64,000 nucleotides of DNA, taken from contig NZ_BIFH01000037.1 of assembly GCF_003967355.1 (NCBI RefSeq), positions 88,277 through 152,276 on the forward strand. The letters run 5' to 3'. The position numbers and the translations under genes were made by a program. Origin of the DNA: Embleya hyalina (GTDB taxonomy: Bacteria > Actinomycetota > Actinomycetes > Streptomycetales > Streptomycetaceae). Below the pieces are notes generated by a model. It saw only the letters and a program-made list of their open reading frames with translations, was not told where the DNA came from and did no database searches. This document shows, one piece after another, positions 52,986 through 61,604 of this stretch; positions within the stretch are counted from its first letter, which is position 1, and the number at the start of each line of letters is the position of its first letter.

Positions 52986-53134
52986 TAAGCACATGGGCGC
53001 GGAAGGCTCGGAGCACGGATGTGGAACGGCTGCGCGGCACCACCTCGGCGCCGTCTCGCCACCGCCTCGACGCCACCTCGGCACGACATCGGCACCAGTT
53101 CGGCACGACCCGCGGCACGACCTCCGGAGGCGAT

Positions 53135-53545
53135 ATGACGGTCCGTCCAAATCCCGGCAAACCGTCGGCGCGTGGGGTGCGGCGCGGGCCGGGGGAGTTG
53201 GAGTCGGAGGTGCTGGCGCTGCTGTGGGTCGCGCGCGGGCCCCGGACCGCGGCCTGGGTCCAGGCCGAACTGGCCGGTGGCCTCGCCTACACCACGGTGG
53301 TGACCATCCTGTCCCGCCTGCACGACAAGGGACTCCTCGCCCGGGCCCGTTCCGGGCGGGCGTACGCCTACACCCCGGTCACCGACGAGGCCGGCATCGT
53401 GGCCCGCCGCATGCGCGCGCTCCTCGACCACGAGGCCGACCGCCAGGCGGTGCTGGCCAGCTTCGTCTCCGAACTCTCGGCCGCCGACGAGTCGATCCTG
53501 CGCGCGCTGCTCGGTGCCGCCGGACCGGCCGAGAGCCGGGGTTGA
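53135..53545 (+). CDS. BlaI/MecI-family repressor
   Basis: A 136-residue winged-helix repressor. GELESEVLALLWVARGPRTAA opens the domain, and LAYTTVVTILSRLHDKGLLARAR is the recognition helix and wing typical of BlaI/MecI. The C-terminal helices mediate dimer formation. CCGGAGGCGAT gives a clear ribosome site. The M56 protease gene follows 2 bp after the stop, the standard pair in actinomycetes. BlaI proteins control themselves, the partner protease and other stress or cell-wall genes. Confidence 0.92.
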   Translation: MTVRPNPGKPSARGVRRGPGELESEVLALLWVARGPRTAAWVQAELAGGLAYTTVVTILSRLHDKGLLARARSGRAYAYTPVTDEAGIVARRMRALLDHEADRQAVLASFVSELSAADESILRALLGAAGPAESRG

Positions 53546-53547
53546 GC

Positions 53548-54477
53548 ATGCCGCTCGCGCTCTACCTGCCGCTGCTGCTGCCGCTCACCGCGTTCCCGGT
53601 GGCCCGACTGGCCGGCGACCACCTGCACCCGCGCACCGCCACCCGCCTGCTCACCGTCGTCTCGGTGGTCCTGTCCGTGTGCAGCACCCTGTGCCTGGCG
53701 CTGCTGGTCGTGGTCGGCACGGCGCAACTGCCCGGCAATCCGCTGCCCGACGGCTGGTCGGACGCGGAGGTACGCGACGCGATCCCGCACGTCAGCCTGT
53801 TCGGGATCCTGGCCATCCCCACCTTCCTGGCCATCCTGACCGCCGTCGCCGTCACCCACCGGCGCGACCGGGTCGAGCACCGCCTGGCGCTGAACGCCGT
53901 CGCGGGAGCACCCGCCGGCGGCGAACTGACCGTGCTGCCCGACCCGACGCCCTACGCCTACGCCCTGCGCGGGCCGCCCGACCGCATCGTGGTCTCCACC
54001 GGCATGCTCCTCCCGCTCGACGACGAGGAACGCCGCGCGCTGATCGCCCACGAACGGGCCCACCTGAGGGGCCGGCACCACCTCGCGCTCGCCGCCACCC
54101 GACTCGCGGCCTGCGCCCATCCCTTGTTGCGCCCGATCCACACCACCGTCGCCTACACGGTCGAACGCTGGGCCGACGAGGACGCCGCCGAGGCCCTCGG
54201 CGACCGGCGCACGATAGCCCGCGCGGTGGGGAAGGCGGCGCTGGCCGCCAAGGGCCGCCCGCCGTTCGCCGCACCCGCGTTCGCCGCGCCCGGACCGGTG
54301 CCGCGTCGGGTCGCCGCCCTGCTCGGTCCGCCGCCGCCGACCGCGTGGCCCACCCCTCGCTCCCGGGCGGGCGTCGCGGCCCTGGTCGCCGCGACCGGCA
54401 CCACGGTGTCGGTACTCGCCTCGCTCAACGCCGCGGTCGCGCTGGTCCTGCTCCTGATCGCCGCGACGCCGCTGTAG
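53548..54477 (+). CDS. BlaR1/M56-family membrane metalloprotease
   Basis: A 309-residue membrane protein with about four helices and the zinc site LIAHERAHLRGRHH (H-E-x-x-H) between helices 2 and 3 of the set, followed by the acidic RWADEDAAE ligand region. It lacks the outside penicillin-binding domain of BlaR1, so the signal it senses is unknown. In the mycobacterial BlaI/BlaR pair the protease cleaves BlaI to lift repression. It is 2 bp from blaI. Confidence 0.9.
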   Translation: MPLALYLPLLLPLTAFPVARLAGDHLHPRTATRLLTVVSVVLSVCSTLCLALLVVVGTAQLPGNPLPDGWSDAEVRDAIPHVSLFGILAIPTFLAILTAVAVTHRRDRVEHRLALNAVAGAPAGGELTVLPDPTPYAYALRGPPDRIVVSTGMLLPLDDEERRALIAHERAHLRGRHHLALAATRLAACAHPLLRPIHTTVAYTVERWADEDAAEALGDRRTIARAVGKAALAAKGRPPFAAPAFAAPGPVPRRVAALLGPPPPTAWPTPRSRAGVAALVAATGTTVSVLASLNAAVALVLLLIAATPL

Positions 54478-54504
54478 GCCCGGAACCGCGCCGCCGAACG
54501 CGCG

Positions 54505-54759
54505 CTACTCGCGGGCCGCGCGCTCGCGGGTGGCCGCGGAGGCGCGGTACATCCGGCGCCGTTGCCCGTCGACCGTCCGGTGCTCGGACACGAGCGTGCC
54601 GTCGCCCTCCATGCGGCGCAACATCGCGGACAACCGCTCGGCGGCGACCTCGAACCCCTGCCGCCGCAACTCGCCGAGCAGCCACGGCCCACAGAACTCC
54701 CGCTCGACCGCGACCCGAACGATCTGCCGCCACATGGCACTGCGCTGAGCCCTACCCAC
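54505..54759 (-). CDS. Small PadR-like regulator
   Basis: An 84-residue protein whose core GPWLLGELRRQGFEVAAERL and AMLRRMEGDGTLVSEHRTVD match the PadR winged helix (Y-x-L and L-x-x-L-E patterns). The C-terminal PadR helices that form the dimer are short or missing, as in the compact PadR-s1 type. GTG at 54759 has GGAAGGGGG upstream; an ATG at 54735 is the alternative. A CTACA-N4-TGTAG dyad, like the one before blaI, sits in its promoter. It ends 28 bp from the converging M56 gene. Confidence 0.7.
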   Translation of the reverse strand: MGRAQRSAMWRQIVRVAVEREFCGPWLLGELRRQGFEVAAERLSAMLRRMEGDGTLVSEHRTVDGQRRRMYRASAATRERAARE

Positions 54760-54791
54760 CGCGTCCGAGCCCCCTTCCACGACCAAAACTT

Positions 54792-54805
54792 CTACAACGA
54801 TGTAG
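54792..54805. promoter_or_regulatory. BlaI-type operator upstream of the PadR-like gene
   Basis: CTACAACGATGTAG, flanked by TT and AA so that the whole 18 bases TTCTACAACGATGTAGAA is a near-perfect palindrome. It has the same CTACA/TGTAG arms and 4-base centre as the site at 52972, 33 bases before the PadR-like start. Confidence 0.7.
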
Positions 54806-54927
54806 AAACCATACAGCTCACCTCCCGACCTCCACCGCCCCGGCCGCGGAACGTGCGGCGGTTTCGGGCCGAGACACGCGGGGTGGGAAAGTGACCCGGG
54901 GCGGGGTGGGTAACGGAGAATGTCGGG

Positions 54928-55368
54928 GTGCTTCCAGATGACGATTACCTGTTGAAGATCGGCCGACTGACCTATTCCGTGACGCTCGTCGAGGGGCTTG
55001 TGCTGTCCGAACTGTCCCGCCTGACCGGCCTGCCGCCCGGCCTGCGGGCGCGCAAGTTGGCCGGGCGATCGGCCGGGGCGATCGGCAAGGCGCTCCAGGA
55101 TCCGGGCAACATCGGCCACGTCACCGAACCCGCCGTGCGCGAGTGGTTGCGGGTGGCGGGCGAGGAACTCGCGGCGGTGGCCCGACTGAGCCACGCCCTG
55201 CTGCACGCGCGCCCCGCCGAGGCCGGCGAGGAACCGCGCCTGCATCGGTGGCCGGTCGAGGTGGGGGAGAGCTTCGACATCACCCACGAGTGGCTGGACA
55301 CCGCGCAGTCGACCGTCGACGACGCGATCCGCCAGGTCGACCGCTCCCGCGTACCCAGCCGGGTCTGA
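54928..55368 (+). CDS. Hypothetical helical protein
   Basis: A 146-residue soluble, helix-rich protein (DDYLLKIGRLTYSVTLVEGL; EWLRVAGEELAAVARLSHALLHARP). I recognise no family. It starts with GTG behind GGAGA and is divergent from the PadR-like gene, so the BlaI-type dyad could affect both. No membrane helix or signal peptide. Confidence 0.65.
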   Translation: MLPDDDYLLKIGRLTYSVTLVEGLVLSELSRLTGLPPGLRARKLAGRSAGAIGKALQDPGNIGHVTEPAVREWLRVAGEELAAVARLSHALLHARPAEAGEEPRLHRWPVEVGESFDITHEWLDTAQSTVDDAIRQVDRSRVPSRV

Positions 55369-55502
55369 CCCGACCACCGCGCCCCGCCCCTCAGCCGGCG
55401 GACCCGCCCCCGCGCCCCCGCCGGCCCATCCAGTCCCCGAGCCTGATCCCGGACGGTCTGCGCCGACCGCCCTATGCCGCCACGTGGTTGGCCCTGCTCG
55501 GC

Positions 55503-55823
55503 ATGGCCTGTCCGTTCCCGGCCGGCGTGATGGTCGTCGGCGCCGGCGTGGCGGCGTTCCGGGTCGCGCTCGGCGCGGGCGGGGTGACGGTCGGCACGTT
55601 CCTGGTGCCGCACCTCGTCGACCTCGCGGGCGGCGGCACGCTCGGCCGGCTCGACCCGCAGGGCCTGCTCGTGCTCGGCGCGGGTCTGCTCACCTCGGCC
55701 TGTGCGGCGTACTGCCTGTGGCGCCCGGTCGCCCGCCCGGGACCATGGCCCGCCGTCCCGGTCGGACAGGCGCCCCTGGTGCCCGGTCGTCGCGGCGCCG
55801 ACACCGGCGGCCTCCTCGGCTGA
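55503..55823 (+). CDS. Possible small membrane protein
   Basis: A 106-residue frame with strong codon bias and two or three hydrophobic stretches (AGVMVVGAGVAAFRVALG; LLVLGAGLLTSACAAYCLW) and a Pro/Gly-rich tail. The start is doubtful: the protein-like sequence extends a little upstream of the ATG at 55503 (PYAATWLALLG), but I see no in-frame start there. No family recognised. It ends at a strong terminator. Confidence 0.45.
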   Translation: MACPFPAGVMVVGAGVAAFRVALGAGGVTVGTFLVPHLVDLAGGGTLGRLDPQGLLVLGAGLLTSACAAYCLWRPVARPGPWPAVPVGQAPLVPGRRGADTGGLLG

Positions 55824-55852
55824 CCCGAACCCCGCCCCACCCCACACGACAC

Positions 55853-55895
55853 GGCCGACGCCGGTCGCCGGAACCCCCGGCGACCGGCTTCGGCC
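55853..55895. terminator. Convergent hairpin terminator
   Basis: 18-bp inverted repeat GGCCGACGCCGGTCGCCG / CGGCGACCGGCTTCGGCC with one mismatch and a 7-base loop, between the small membrane gene (+) and the epimerase gene (-). Confidence 0.75.
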
Positions 55896-55918
55896 GTCGC
55901 GCGCACGGCTCGGGCGGC

Positions 55919-57055
55919 TCAGGCCGCCATCGGCGCCGCCACCCCGGCCAGCAGTCCGGTCGAGCGGGCGATCCGCGCCGACGCGAGGCCGTCCCCGTAC
56001 GGACTGGCCGTCTCGGCCAACCGGGCCAGCCGCTCCCCGGAGTCGGCCAGCCACGACCGCGCCGTGTCGCCCAACTCCGGTCCCGGCCGGACCAGCACGG
56101 CGAAGCCCGCGTCGACCGCCTCCGGACGCTCGGTGGAGCGACGCACGACCAGCAGCGGCCGGCCCAGCACCGTGCACTCCTCCTGGACGCCGCCCGAGTC
56201 GGAGACCAGCAGCGCGGCATGCCGGGCCAGGGCCAGGAACTCGCCGTAGCCCACCGGCTCGACGGCGGTGATCCGCCCGAGCAGCGCGGCCAGATCGAAG
56301 CGTTCGACGGCGGCGCGGGTACGCGGATGCATCGGGAACAGCACCGGCGTGCCGGCCCGGGCGATGGCGTCGAGTTCGGTCAGCACGGCCCGCAGCGCCT
56401 CGGCGGTGTCCGTGTTCTCGGGGCGGTGCACGGTGGCCAGGACGTAGCCGTCGGGCCGCAGACCGTACCCGGCGAGCAGCGCGGCCCGCGCGGCCCGGTC
56501 GGGGAGTTGGCGCCGGACCACCTCGACCACCGTGTTGCCGGTGATCTCGATGCGGCTCTCGTCGACCGACTCGGCGCGCAGGTTGGCCGCGTTGGTGGCG
56601 GTGGCGGCGCACAGGACGTCGGCGACGTGGTCGACCATGACCCGGTTGTGCTCCTCGGGCATCGCCCGGTCGAAGCTGCGCAGCCCGGCCTCGACGTGGA
56701 CGAGCGGGATGTCGCGCGCGTTGGCCGCCAGCGCGCCGGCGAGGGTGGCGTTGGTGTCGCCCTGGACGATCACCGCGACCGGCCGCCGCTCGGCGAAGGC
56801 GTCGTCGAGCTGGTCCAGCGAGTGGGCGATCTGCCCGGCGCGCGGACGCCCGCCGACACCGGTCAGCAGCTCGGGGCGGGGCAGGTCCAGGTCGCGCAGG
56901 AAACGCCCGGACATCGCCTCGTCCCAGTGCTGGCCGGTGTGCACCAGCCGGGCGGCGGGGCCGAGTTCGTGGATCAGCGGGGCGAGCTTGACCAGCTCGG
57001 GGCGGGTGCCGAGGACGACGGCGACACTGGCGGCGGGCAGGTGGGGCACGTTCAC
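55919..57055 (-). CDS. wecB: UDP-N-acetylglucosamine 2-epimerase (non-hydrolysing)
   Basis: A 378-residue GT-B fold enzyme. VAVVLGTRPELVKLAPLIHEL opens the protein, VHTGQHWDEAMS is the conserved second motif, DTNATLAGALAA and HVEAGLRSFDRAMPEEHNRV follow, and VSDSGGVQEECTVLGRPLLV closes the UDP site. It interconverts UDP-GlcNAc and UDP-ManNAc for cell-wall or capsule polysaccharides. GTG start with GGAG at good spacing. The family-2 glycosyltransferase gene directly upstream is probably in the same operon and may use the product. Confidence 0.9.
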   Translation of the reverse strand: MNVPHLPAASVAVVLGTRPELVKLAPLIHELGPAARLVHTGQHWDEAMSGRFLRDLDLPRPELLTGVGGRPRAGQIAHSLDQLDDAFAERRPVAVIVQGDTNATLAGALAANARDIPLVHVEAGLRSFDRAMPEEHNRVMVDHVADVLCAATATNAANLRAESVDESRIEITGNTVVEVVRRQLPDRAARAALLAGYGLRPDGYVLATVHRPENTDTAEALRAVLTELDAIARAGTPVLFPMHPRTRAAVERFDLAALLGRITAVEPVGYGEFLALARHAALLVSDSGGVQEECTVLGRPLLVVRRSTERPEAVDAGFAVLVRPGPELGDTARSWLADSGERLARLAETASPYGDGLASARIARSTGLLAGVAAPMAA

Positions 57056-57101
57056 GTACGGATCTCCGAGCCGGGGGGCGGGGGTATCGAAAGAGTGGGG
57101 G

Positions 57102-58556
57102 TCAGGCTTCGAGCGCGGTGGGTACGCCCGCCGGTTCGACCTCGGCGTTGCGCCGGGTCTTGGCCCAACCGTTGCGGCCGAGCGCGAGCCGGAAGGCGGC
57201 CCGGGTGGCGACCACGAACAGGTGGTACGTGTACAGCCACATCAGGACGCCCCACCCCAGTCCGGTGAGCCATCCGCGGTCGGCGTGCACCCGTTTGCGA
57301 TAGGCCAGACCCCACGCCACCATCGGCACCGCGGCGAGTACGAACGCGGCGGCCATCACCGGCCCGAAGCGGAACTGGAAGTCGGCCGTCTCGTCGGGGA
57401 ACAGGATCAGCCCGACCCCGGTGATCGCCAGCGACAGCGGCGTGAGCAGCACGAGCAGGACACACACCAGCGGCTGGAGGAAGGTGTAGAGCACCTCGGC
57501 CTTGCCCGACCACCGGTAGTGCGGGGACGCCAGTACACGCCGCGTGTAGCGCAGGCACTGGAGGTTGCCCTGGGCCCAGCGGGTGCGCTGGGTCAGGAAG
57601 CGGCGGGAGAAGGGCAGTGCCTCCTGGGAGACCTGCGCCTCGGCGACGTGGGTGAGCCGCCAGCCCGCCAGGCGCAGTTCGAGGCCGGATTCGTAGTCCT
57701 CGAGCAACGCGCGCTCGGGCCACGGCCGACCGTCGTCGCCCGCGAGCGAGTCGAGCGCGGTGAGCCGGACGAACTGACCGTTGCCGCCCAGTCCGACACT
57801 GCCGGTACGCCGCCGCAGCAACTGCATGCCGGTGTTGTTGGCGCGGAACTCGATGTCCTGCATGCGGACCAGGAGCCGGGCCCGGGCGTTGGCGAACCGG
57901 CCGCGCTCGGGCAGCGGACGCGGGTCGTCGACGTTGCGCATCCGTACGCCGATCTGCACGGCACCGGTGTCGGGGCGGCCCATCGCCTTGTCGGTGCAGA
58001 CCATCGCGAGGGCGCCGGGGTCGAGCCGGCCGTCGGCGTCGATCACGCCGACGATCGTGCGCGCGGGGTCGGCGTCGGCGGGGAGCCGGGCGCGGATCTC
58101 GCGGTAGGCGGCGTTGAGCGCGGCGCCCTTGCCGATGCGGGCGTCCGGGCGCCGGCGGCGGACCAGGTGCACCCGCTCGTCGTGCTCGGCGGCGGCGAGG
58201 ACCAGTTCGCCGGTGCGGTCGTCGCTGTGGTCGTCGACGATCCACAGGTGCGCGTGCGGGGCGGAGCGACGCAGACCGGCGAGGGTCTGCGCGACCACGG
58301 CCTCCTCGTCGCGGCAGGGGACGACCAGGTGCCATTCGAAGGCGGTCGGGTCGCCGGGATCGGCCGGCCGGTTGTGCCGGAAGGCGTGTCGGGTGCCGGC
58401 CCAATAGACGAGGAAGCGGCCGAACACCAACAACATGTAGACGAGCAGACCGAGGGACAGCGCGGTGGCCGCCCAGAGAATGCCGGTCTGGTGGGCCAGG
58501 ACGTACTCACGCACAGCGCCGGGGATGAAACTACCTCCAGTTCGAATCCAAGGCAC
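57102..58556 (-). CDS. Membrane family-2 glycosyltransferase (cellulose/hyaluronan synthase-like)
   Basis: A 484-residue processive-type GT2. One N-terminal helix (ATALSLGLLVYMLLVFG), then the catalytic domain with VVPCRDEEAVV, IVDDHSDDRTGE, GVIDADGRLDPG (D-x-D), YESGLELRLAGW and the Q-x-x-R-W motif QRTRWAQGN, followed by four C-terminal helices. It polymerises a nucleotide sugar across the membrane. GGAGGTAG lies inside the annotated N-terminus, so the true start may be the GTG at 58514 or a non-standard codon. Likely partner of the epimerase gene 46 bp downstream. Confidence 0.88.
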   Translation of the reverse strand: MPWIRTGGSFIPGAVREYVLAHQTGILWAATALSLGLLVYMLLVFGRFLVYWAGTRHAFRHNRPADPGDPTAFEWHLVVPCRDEEAVVAQTLAGLRRSAPHAHLWIVDDHSDDRTGELVLAAAEHDERVHLVRRRRPDARIGKGAALNAAYREIRARLPADADPARTIVGVIDADGRLDPGALAMVCTDKAMGRPDTGAVQIGVRMRNVDDPRPLPERGRFANARARLLVRMQDIEFRANNTGMQLLRRRTGSVGLGGNGQFVRLTALDSLAGDDGRPWPERALLEDYESGLELRLAGWRLTHVAEAQVSQEALPFSRRFLTQRTRWAQGNLQCLRYTRRVLASPHYRWSGKAEVLYTFLQPLVCVLLVLLTPLSLAITGVGLILFPDETADFQFRFGPVMAAAFVLAAVPMVAWGLAYRKRVHADRGWLTGLGWGVLMWLYTYHLFVVATRAAFRLALGRNGWAKTRRNAEVEPAGVPTALEA

Positions 58557-58795
58557 ATGTGCTCACGTGGTTGTCATTCGGTGCACAAAACGCCTCACGC
58601 ACCATTGAATCTAAGGCAAATTCGGACAAATTCCAACCCGAAAGCCAAGTGGCGCGCCTCACCCCGGCCGGTCCGCCGGCGCCGGCACCCGTGCCGACGC
58701 CCGCCTGCCGCTCACCCACCGCCCGCCCGACACACCGACCCCCGCCGCGCGCCCGAAGACACGGAGAAGGCCATCCGACGGGTTAGTTTCGTCTC
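58557..58795. other. Divergent promoter region
   Basis: 239 bases between the GT2 gene (-) and the GT87 gene (+). The part at 58557-58640 is A/T-rich relative to the rest and should hold the GT2 promoter. No operator repeat stands out. Confidence 0.4.
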
Positions 58796-60097
58796 ATGAG
58801 ACGACCCATCGGGTCCGGTTCACATCCCATGGTTCGCCGAGACGCGGCCGCACCCCCACGCTTCGGACCGGCCGGGGCATGGGCGCAGTGGGGAAGACTC
58901 GGGGAACGACGGCGGATCGTCGGATGGACCCTCGCGTGCGCGTGCTCGATCGCCGTGTATCTGTACGTGCGACACCTCAGCCACCCGTCCATGGTCGACC
59001 TCGTCGTCTACCGCGCCGAGGGGCTGGCGGTGCGCGAGGGGATCGACCTGTACGGACCGCTGAACACGCCGCACGGCCTCGGCGCCACCTACCCGCCGTT
59101 CGCCGCGATCCTGTTCGTGCCGTTCACCTACCTGCCGCTGCGGGCGCTGCTCGGGGTCGGCGTCGCGGTGAACCTGCTGCTCGTCGCGGTCGTGGTGCGT
59201 TTGTCGATGCGGCTCGTGGATCCCGAGGGGCGTCGGCTCGGGCCGGCGGTGGTGCCGGCGGCCACGACCTTCGCCATCTGGTTCGAGCCGGTGTTCACGA
59301 CCATGCGGTACGGGCAGGTCAATCTCGCCGTGGCGGCCATGGTCCTGTGGGACTTCACCCGGCCGCGCGGGGCTCCGCTGCGCGGGGCGGTGCTCGGGAT
59401 CGCGACCGGGATCAAGGTCACCCCGGCGGTCTTCGTCGTGTACCTCCTCCTCACCGGGCGGCGCCGCGAGGCGGGCACGGCGCTGGCGACGGCGGCGGCG
59501 ACCGTGGCGTTCTCCGCGATGATGCTGCCGGGGGTCACCCGACGGTTCTGGACCGACCTGGTCTTCGATCCGGATCGGGTCGGTCGGCTGGAGAACGCCG
59601 CGAACCAGTCGATCCGCGGCCTGCTCACCCGGCTCGCCGGCACCCGGGACCTCGGCCTCGGCTGGAGCGCGGTGATCGTCGGGCTGAGCCTGCTCGGCCT
59701 GTGCGGCGCGCTGATCGCGTACCGGCGGCGCGGGGACGCGTGGGGCCTGCCCGCGTGCGCGGCGACCGGGTTGCTGGCCAGTCCGATCTCCTGGAGTCAC
59801 CACTGGGTGTGGTGCGTACCCATCGCCCTGCTGCTGTGGACCACCGTGCACGGCCCGCACACCCGGGCGCACACCGCGCTGTTCGCCGGTCTCCTGGTCT
59901 TCCCGAGTTTCCTGGTCTGGTCGGTGCCGCACCTGCCCGACCAGGAATGGCACATGACGGATTTCGAACTGTTCCGCTCGTCCTGCTACGTGGCGTACGG
60001 CGTGGCCTTCGTGCTGGTGGCGGCCGGTACGGCCCGGGTACGACCGACGCGTGTACCGCGCTCCGCGGCCGAGTTGACTGCCGGGATCCGGCAATGA
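58796..60097 (+). CDS. GT87-family (DUF2029) membrane mannosyltransferase
   Basis: A 433-residue polytopic protein with about ten helices. The first outside loop carries DLVVYRAEGLAVREGIDLYG with the acidic pair typical of polyprenyl-phosphate-mannose-dependent GT-C transferases (PimE/AftC type), followed by ATYPPFAAILFVPFTYLP, and later SPISWSHHWVWCVPIALLL. It transfers a sugar from a lipid donor on the outer face of the membrane. It is divergent from the GT2/epimerase pair, which suggests a shared cell-envelope role. Confidence 0.87.
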   Translation: MRRPIGSGSHPMVRRDAAAPPRFGPAGAWAQWGRLGERRRIVGWTLACACSIAVYLYVRHLSHPSMVDLVVYRAEGLAVREGIDLYGPLNTPHGLGATYPPFAAILFVPFTYLPLRALLGVGVAVNLLLVAVVVRLSMRLVDPEGRRLGPAVVPAATTFAIWFEPVFTTMRYGQVNLAVAAMVLWDFTRPRGAPLRGAVLGIATGIKVTPAVFVVYLLLTGRRREAGTALATAAATVAFSAMMLPGVTRRFWTDLVFDPDRVGRLENAANQSIRGLLTRLAGTRDLGLGWSAVIVGLSLLGLCGALIAYRRRGDAWGLPACAATGLLASPISWSHHWVWCVPIALLLWTTVHGPHTRAHTALFAGLLVFPSFLVWSVPHLPDQEWHMTDFELFRSSCYVAYGVAFVLVAAGTARVRPTRVPRSAAELTAGIRQ

Positions 60098-60177
60098 CCC
60101 ACGCGCGGGCGGACCCTAGGCTCGCCGGATGATCATCGGGCCGATCCCGGGGGGATCGGCCGAGGTACGGAGGACGC

Positions 60178-60858
60178 ATGGGCAGGATCCGCATACGCTC
60201 GGTGGCCGTCGCCGCGCTGGCCCTCGGACTGGCCGCGGCCGGGTGTTCCACGTCGGAGGACGAATCCGGCGACACCCCCACCCGGGTGAACACGGTGATG
60301 GGCGCGACCACGTTCCACGCCAAGGGGTCGACCACGGCGGTGGCCGGCGGCACCCAGGAGATCTGGTTCGACCCCCGCCAGGGCCTGCACATCGTGATCA
60401 CGATCGGCGGGACCGAACGGGCCGGCGAGATGTTCTGCCACGGCACGGACCTGTACACGAGCACCGACCTCGCGGTGGAATCGCTGCGCAAGGCGGGCGG
60501 TTCGGCCTACGACGTACCCGCGGACCTGAAGCAGTCCTTCGTGCGGACGCCCGCCGGGGACGGATGCGGCACGTTCTACGAGGTCGCCTCCTCGGCCAAG
60601 GAGGACAAGAAGCTCGCCGCCCCCGTCGGCGGCGTGCCGACCACCGCGATCGTCGCCCACCAGGGCACCACCACCGACACGTACTTCATCGCCACCGGGG
60701 ACAAGCCCTACGTGCTGCGCCTGGACTCCAACCGCGCCGGCCACGTCTCCAGCACGACCTACGACTCCTTCGGCGCCCCGGTGAGCATTTCGCTGCCGAC
60801 CGAGGACCGGATCGTCTCCATGACGGACTTCCGCACCAAAGCCACCCTCCCGCGGTGA
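60178..60858 (+). CDS. Putative lipoprotein
   Basis: A 226-residue exported lipoprotein with signal VAVAALALGLAAAGC-S (Cys near residue 22) and a soluble domain of about 190 residues. FHAKGSTTAVAGGTQEIWFD and later TYDSFGAPVSI suggest a LppX/LprG-like beta-sheet fold, but the match is weak. Two Cys (MFCHG, DGCGT) may pair. GGAGG before the ATG sets the start. Confidence 0.8.
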   Translation: MGRIRIRSVAVAALALGLAAAGCSTSEDESGDTPTRVNTVMGATTFHAKGSTTAVAGGTQEIWFDPRQGLHIVITIGGTERAGEMFCHGTDLYTSTDLAVESLRKAGGSAYDVPADLKQSFVRTPAGDGCGTFYEVASSAKEDKKLAAPVGGVPTTAIVAHQGTTTDTYFIATGDKPYVLRLDSNRAGHVSSTTYDSFGAPVSISLPTEDRIVSMTDFRTKATLPR

Positions 60859-60917
60859 CCGGTGGGGCGGGCGGCGATCGTGCCGGCCGCCGACGGCACG
60901 CGCATTAGGGTGGCGGC

Positions 60918-61496
60918 ATGGTGAAGCGTGGCCCGTATGGGAAGGGTGAGGCGAAGCGGCGGGAGATTCTTCGGGTCGCGCTGGAGGTATTCGCCGAGGA
61001 GGGGTACCGGGGGACCTCGCTGCGCAAGGTGGCGGCGCGTTGTGATCTGAGCCTGCCGGGGTTGATGCACTACTTCGCGTCCAAGGAAGACCTGTTGACG
61101 CAGGTGCTTCGGGCTCGGGACGAGGAGAACGGGCGGCTCTGGAACGAGTACGAGGGGCCCGATCCGCATCTGGAGATGGTGCGCGCGGGTGCGCGGGCGG
61201 CCGGGTTGATCGAGTTGTTCGTGTCGATGGCGGCGGCCGGCAGCGACCCGGAGCATCCGGCGCACGCGTTCTTCGCCGAGCGTTACCCGCGGGTGCGCGG
61301 GCAGATCCGTGAGTTGTTGGCCCGGCAGGCGCGCAACGGCGTGATCGAGAGCACGATTCCGCCGGAGCGGCTGGCGGCGCTGGTGCTCGCGGTGGCCGAC
61401 GGCATCCAGTTGCAGTGGCTCAACGATCGTTCGGTGGACATGGAGCAGGCGCTCGAAGACCTGTTGGAACTGATCGCGCCGCCGCGCCCCGAATAG
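60918..61496 (+). CDS. TetR-family regulator
   Basis: A 192-residue TetR protein with the N-terminal DNA-binding domain KRREILRVALEVFAEEGYRG and the helix-turn-helix TSLRKVAARCDLSLPGLMHYFASKEDL, then a ligand-binding domain of about 140 residues. It converges on the GH3 glucosidase gene. TetR proteins of this subgroup often control sugar or drug genes nearby. The palindrome at 63924 in front of the glucosidase gene is a candidate target (inference). Confidence 0.9.
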   Translation: MVKRGPYGKGEAKRREILRVALEVFAEEGYRGTSLRKVAARCDLSLPGLMHYFASKEDLLTQVLRARDEENGRLWNEYEGPDPHLEMVRAGARAAGLIELFVSMAAAGSDPEHPAHAFFAERYPRVRGQIRELLARQARNGVIESTIPPERLAALVLAVADGIQLQWLNDRSVDMEQALEDLLELIAPPRPE

Positions 61497-61550
61497 CCGT
61501 CGCCTCACGCGTGGCGGTCGCGCCCGGCCGGCGCCCGCGTTCGCGGGCAG

Positions 61551-61592
61551 GGGTGGGCGGGGAGCCCACGGGGAAGGGGTCCCCGCCCACCC
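61551..61592. terminator. Convergent hairpin terminator
   Basis: Perfect 13-bp inverted repeat GGGTGGGCGGGGA / TCCCCGCCCACCC with a 16-base loop between the TetR gene (+) and the glucosidase gene (-). Confidence 0.8.
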
Positions 61593-61604
61593 GACTCGCC
61601 GCCC

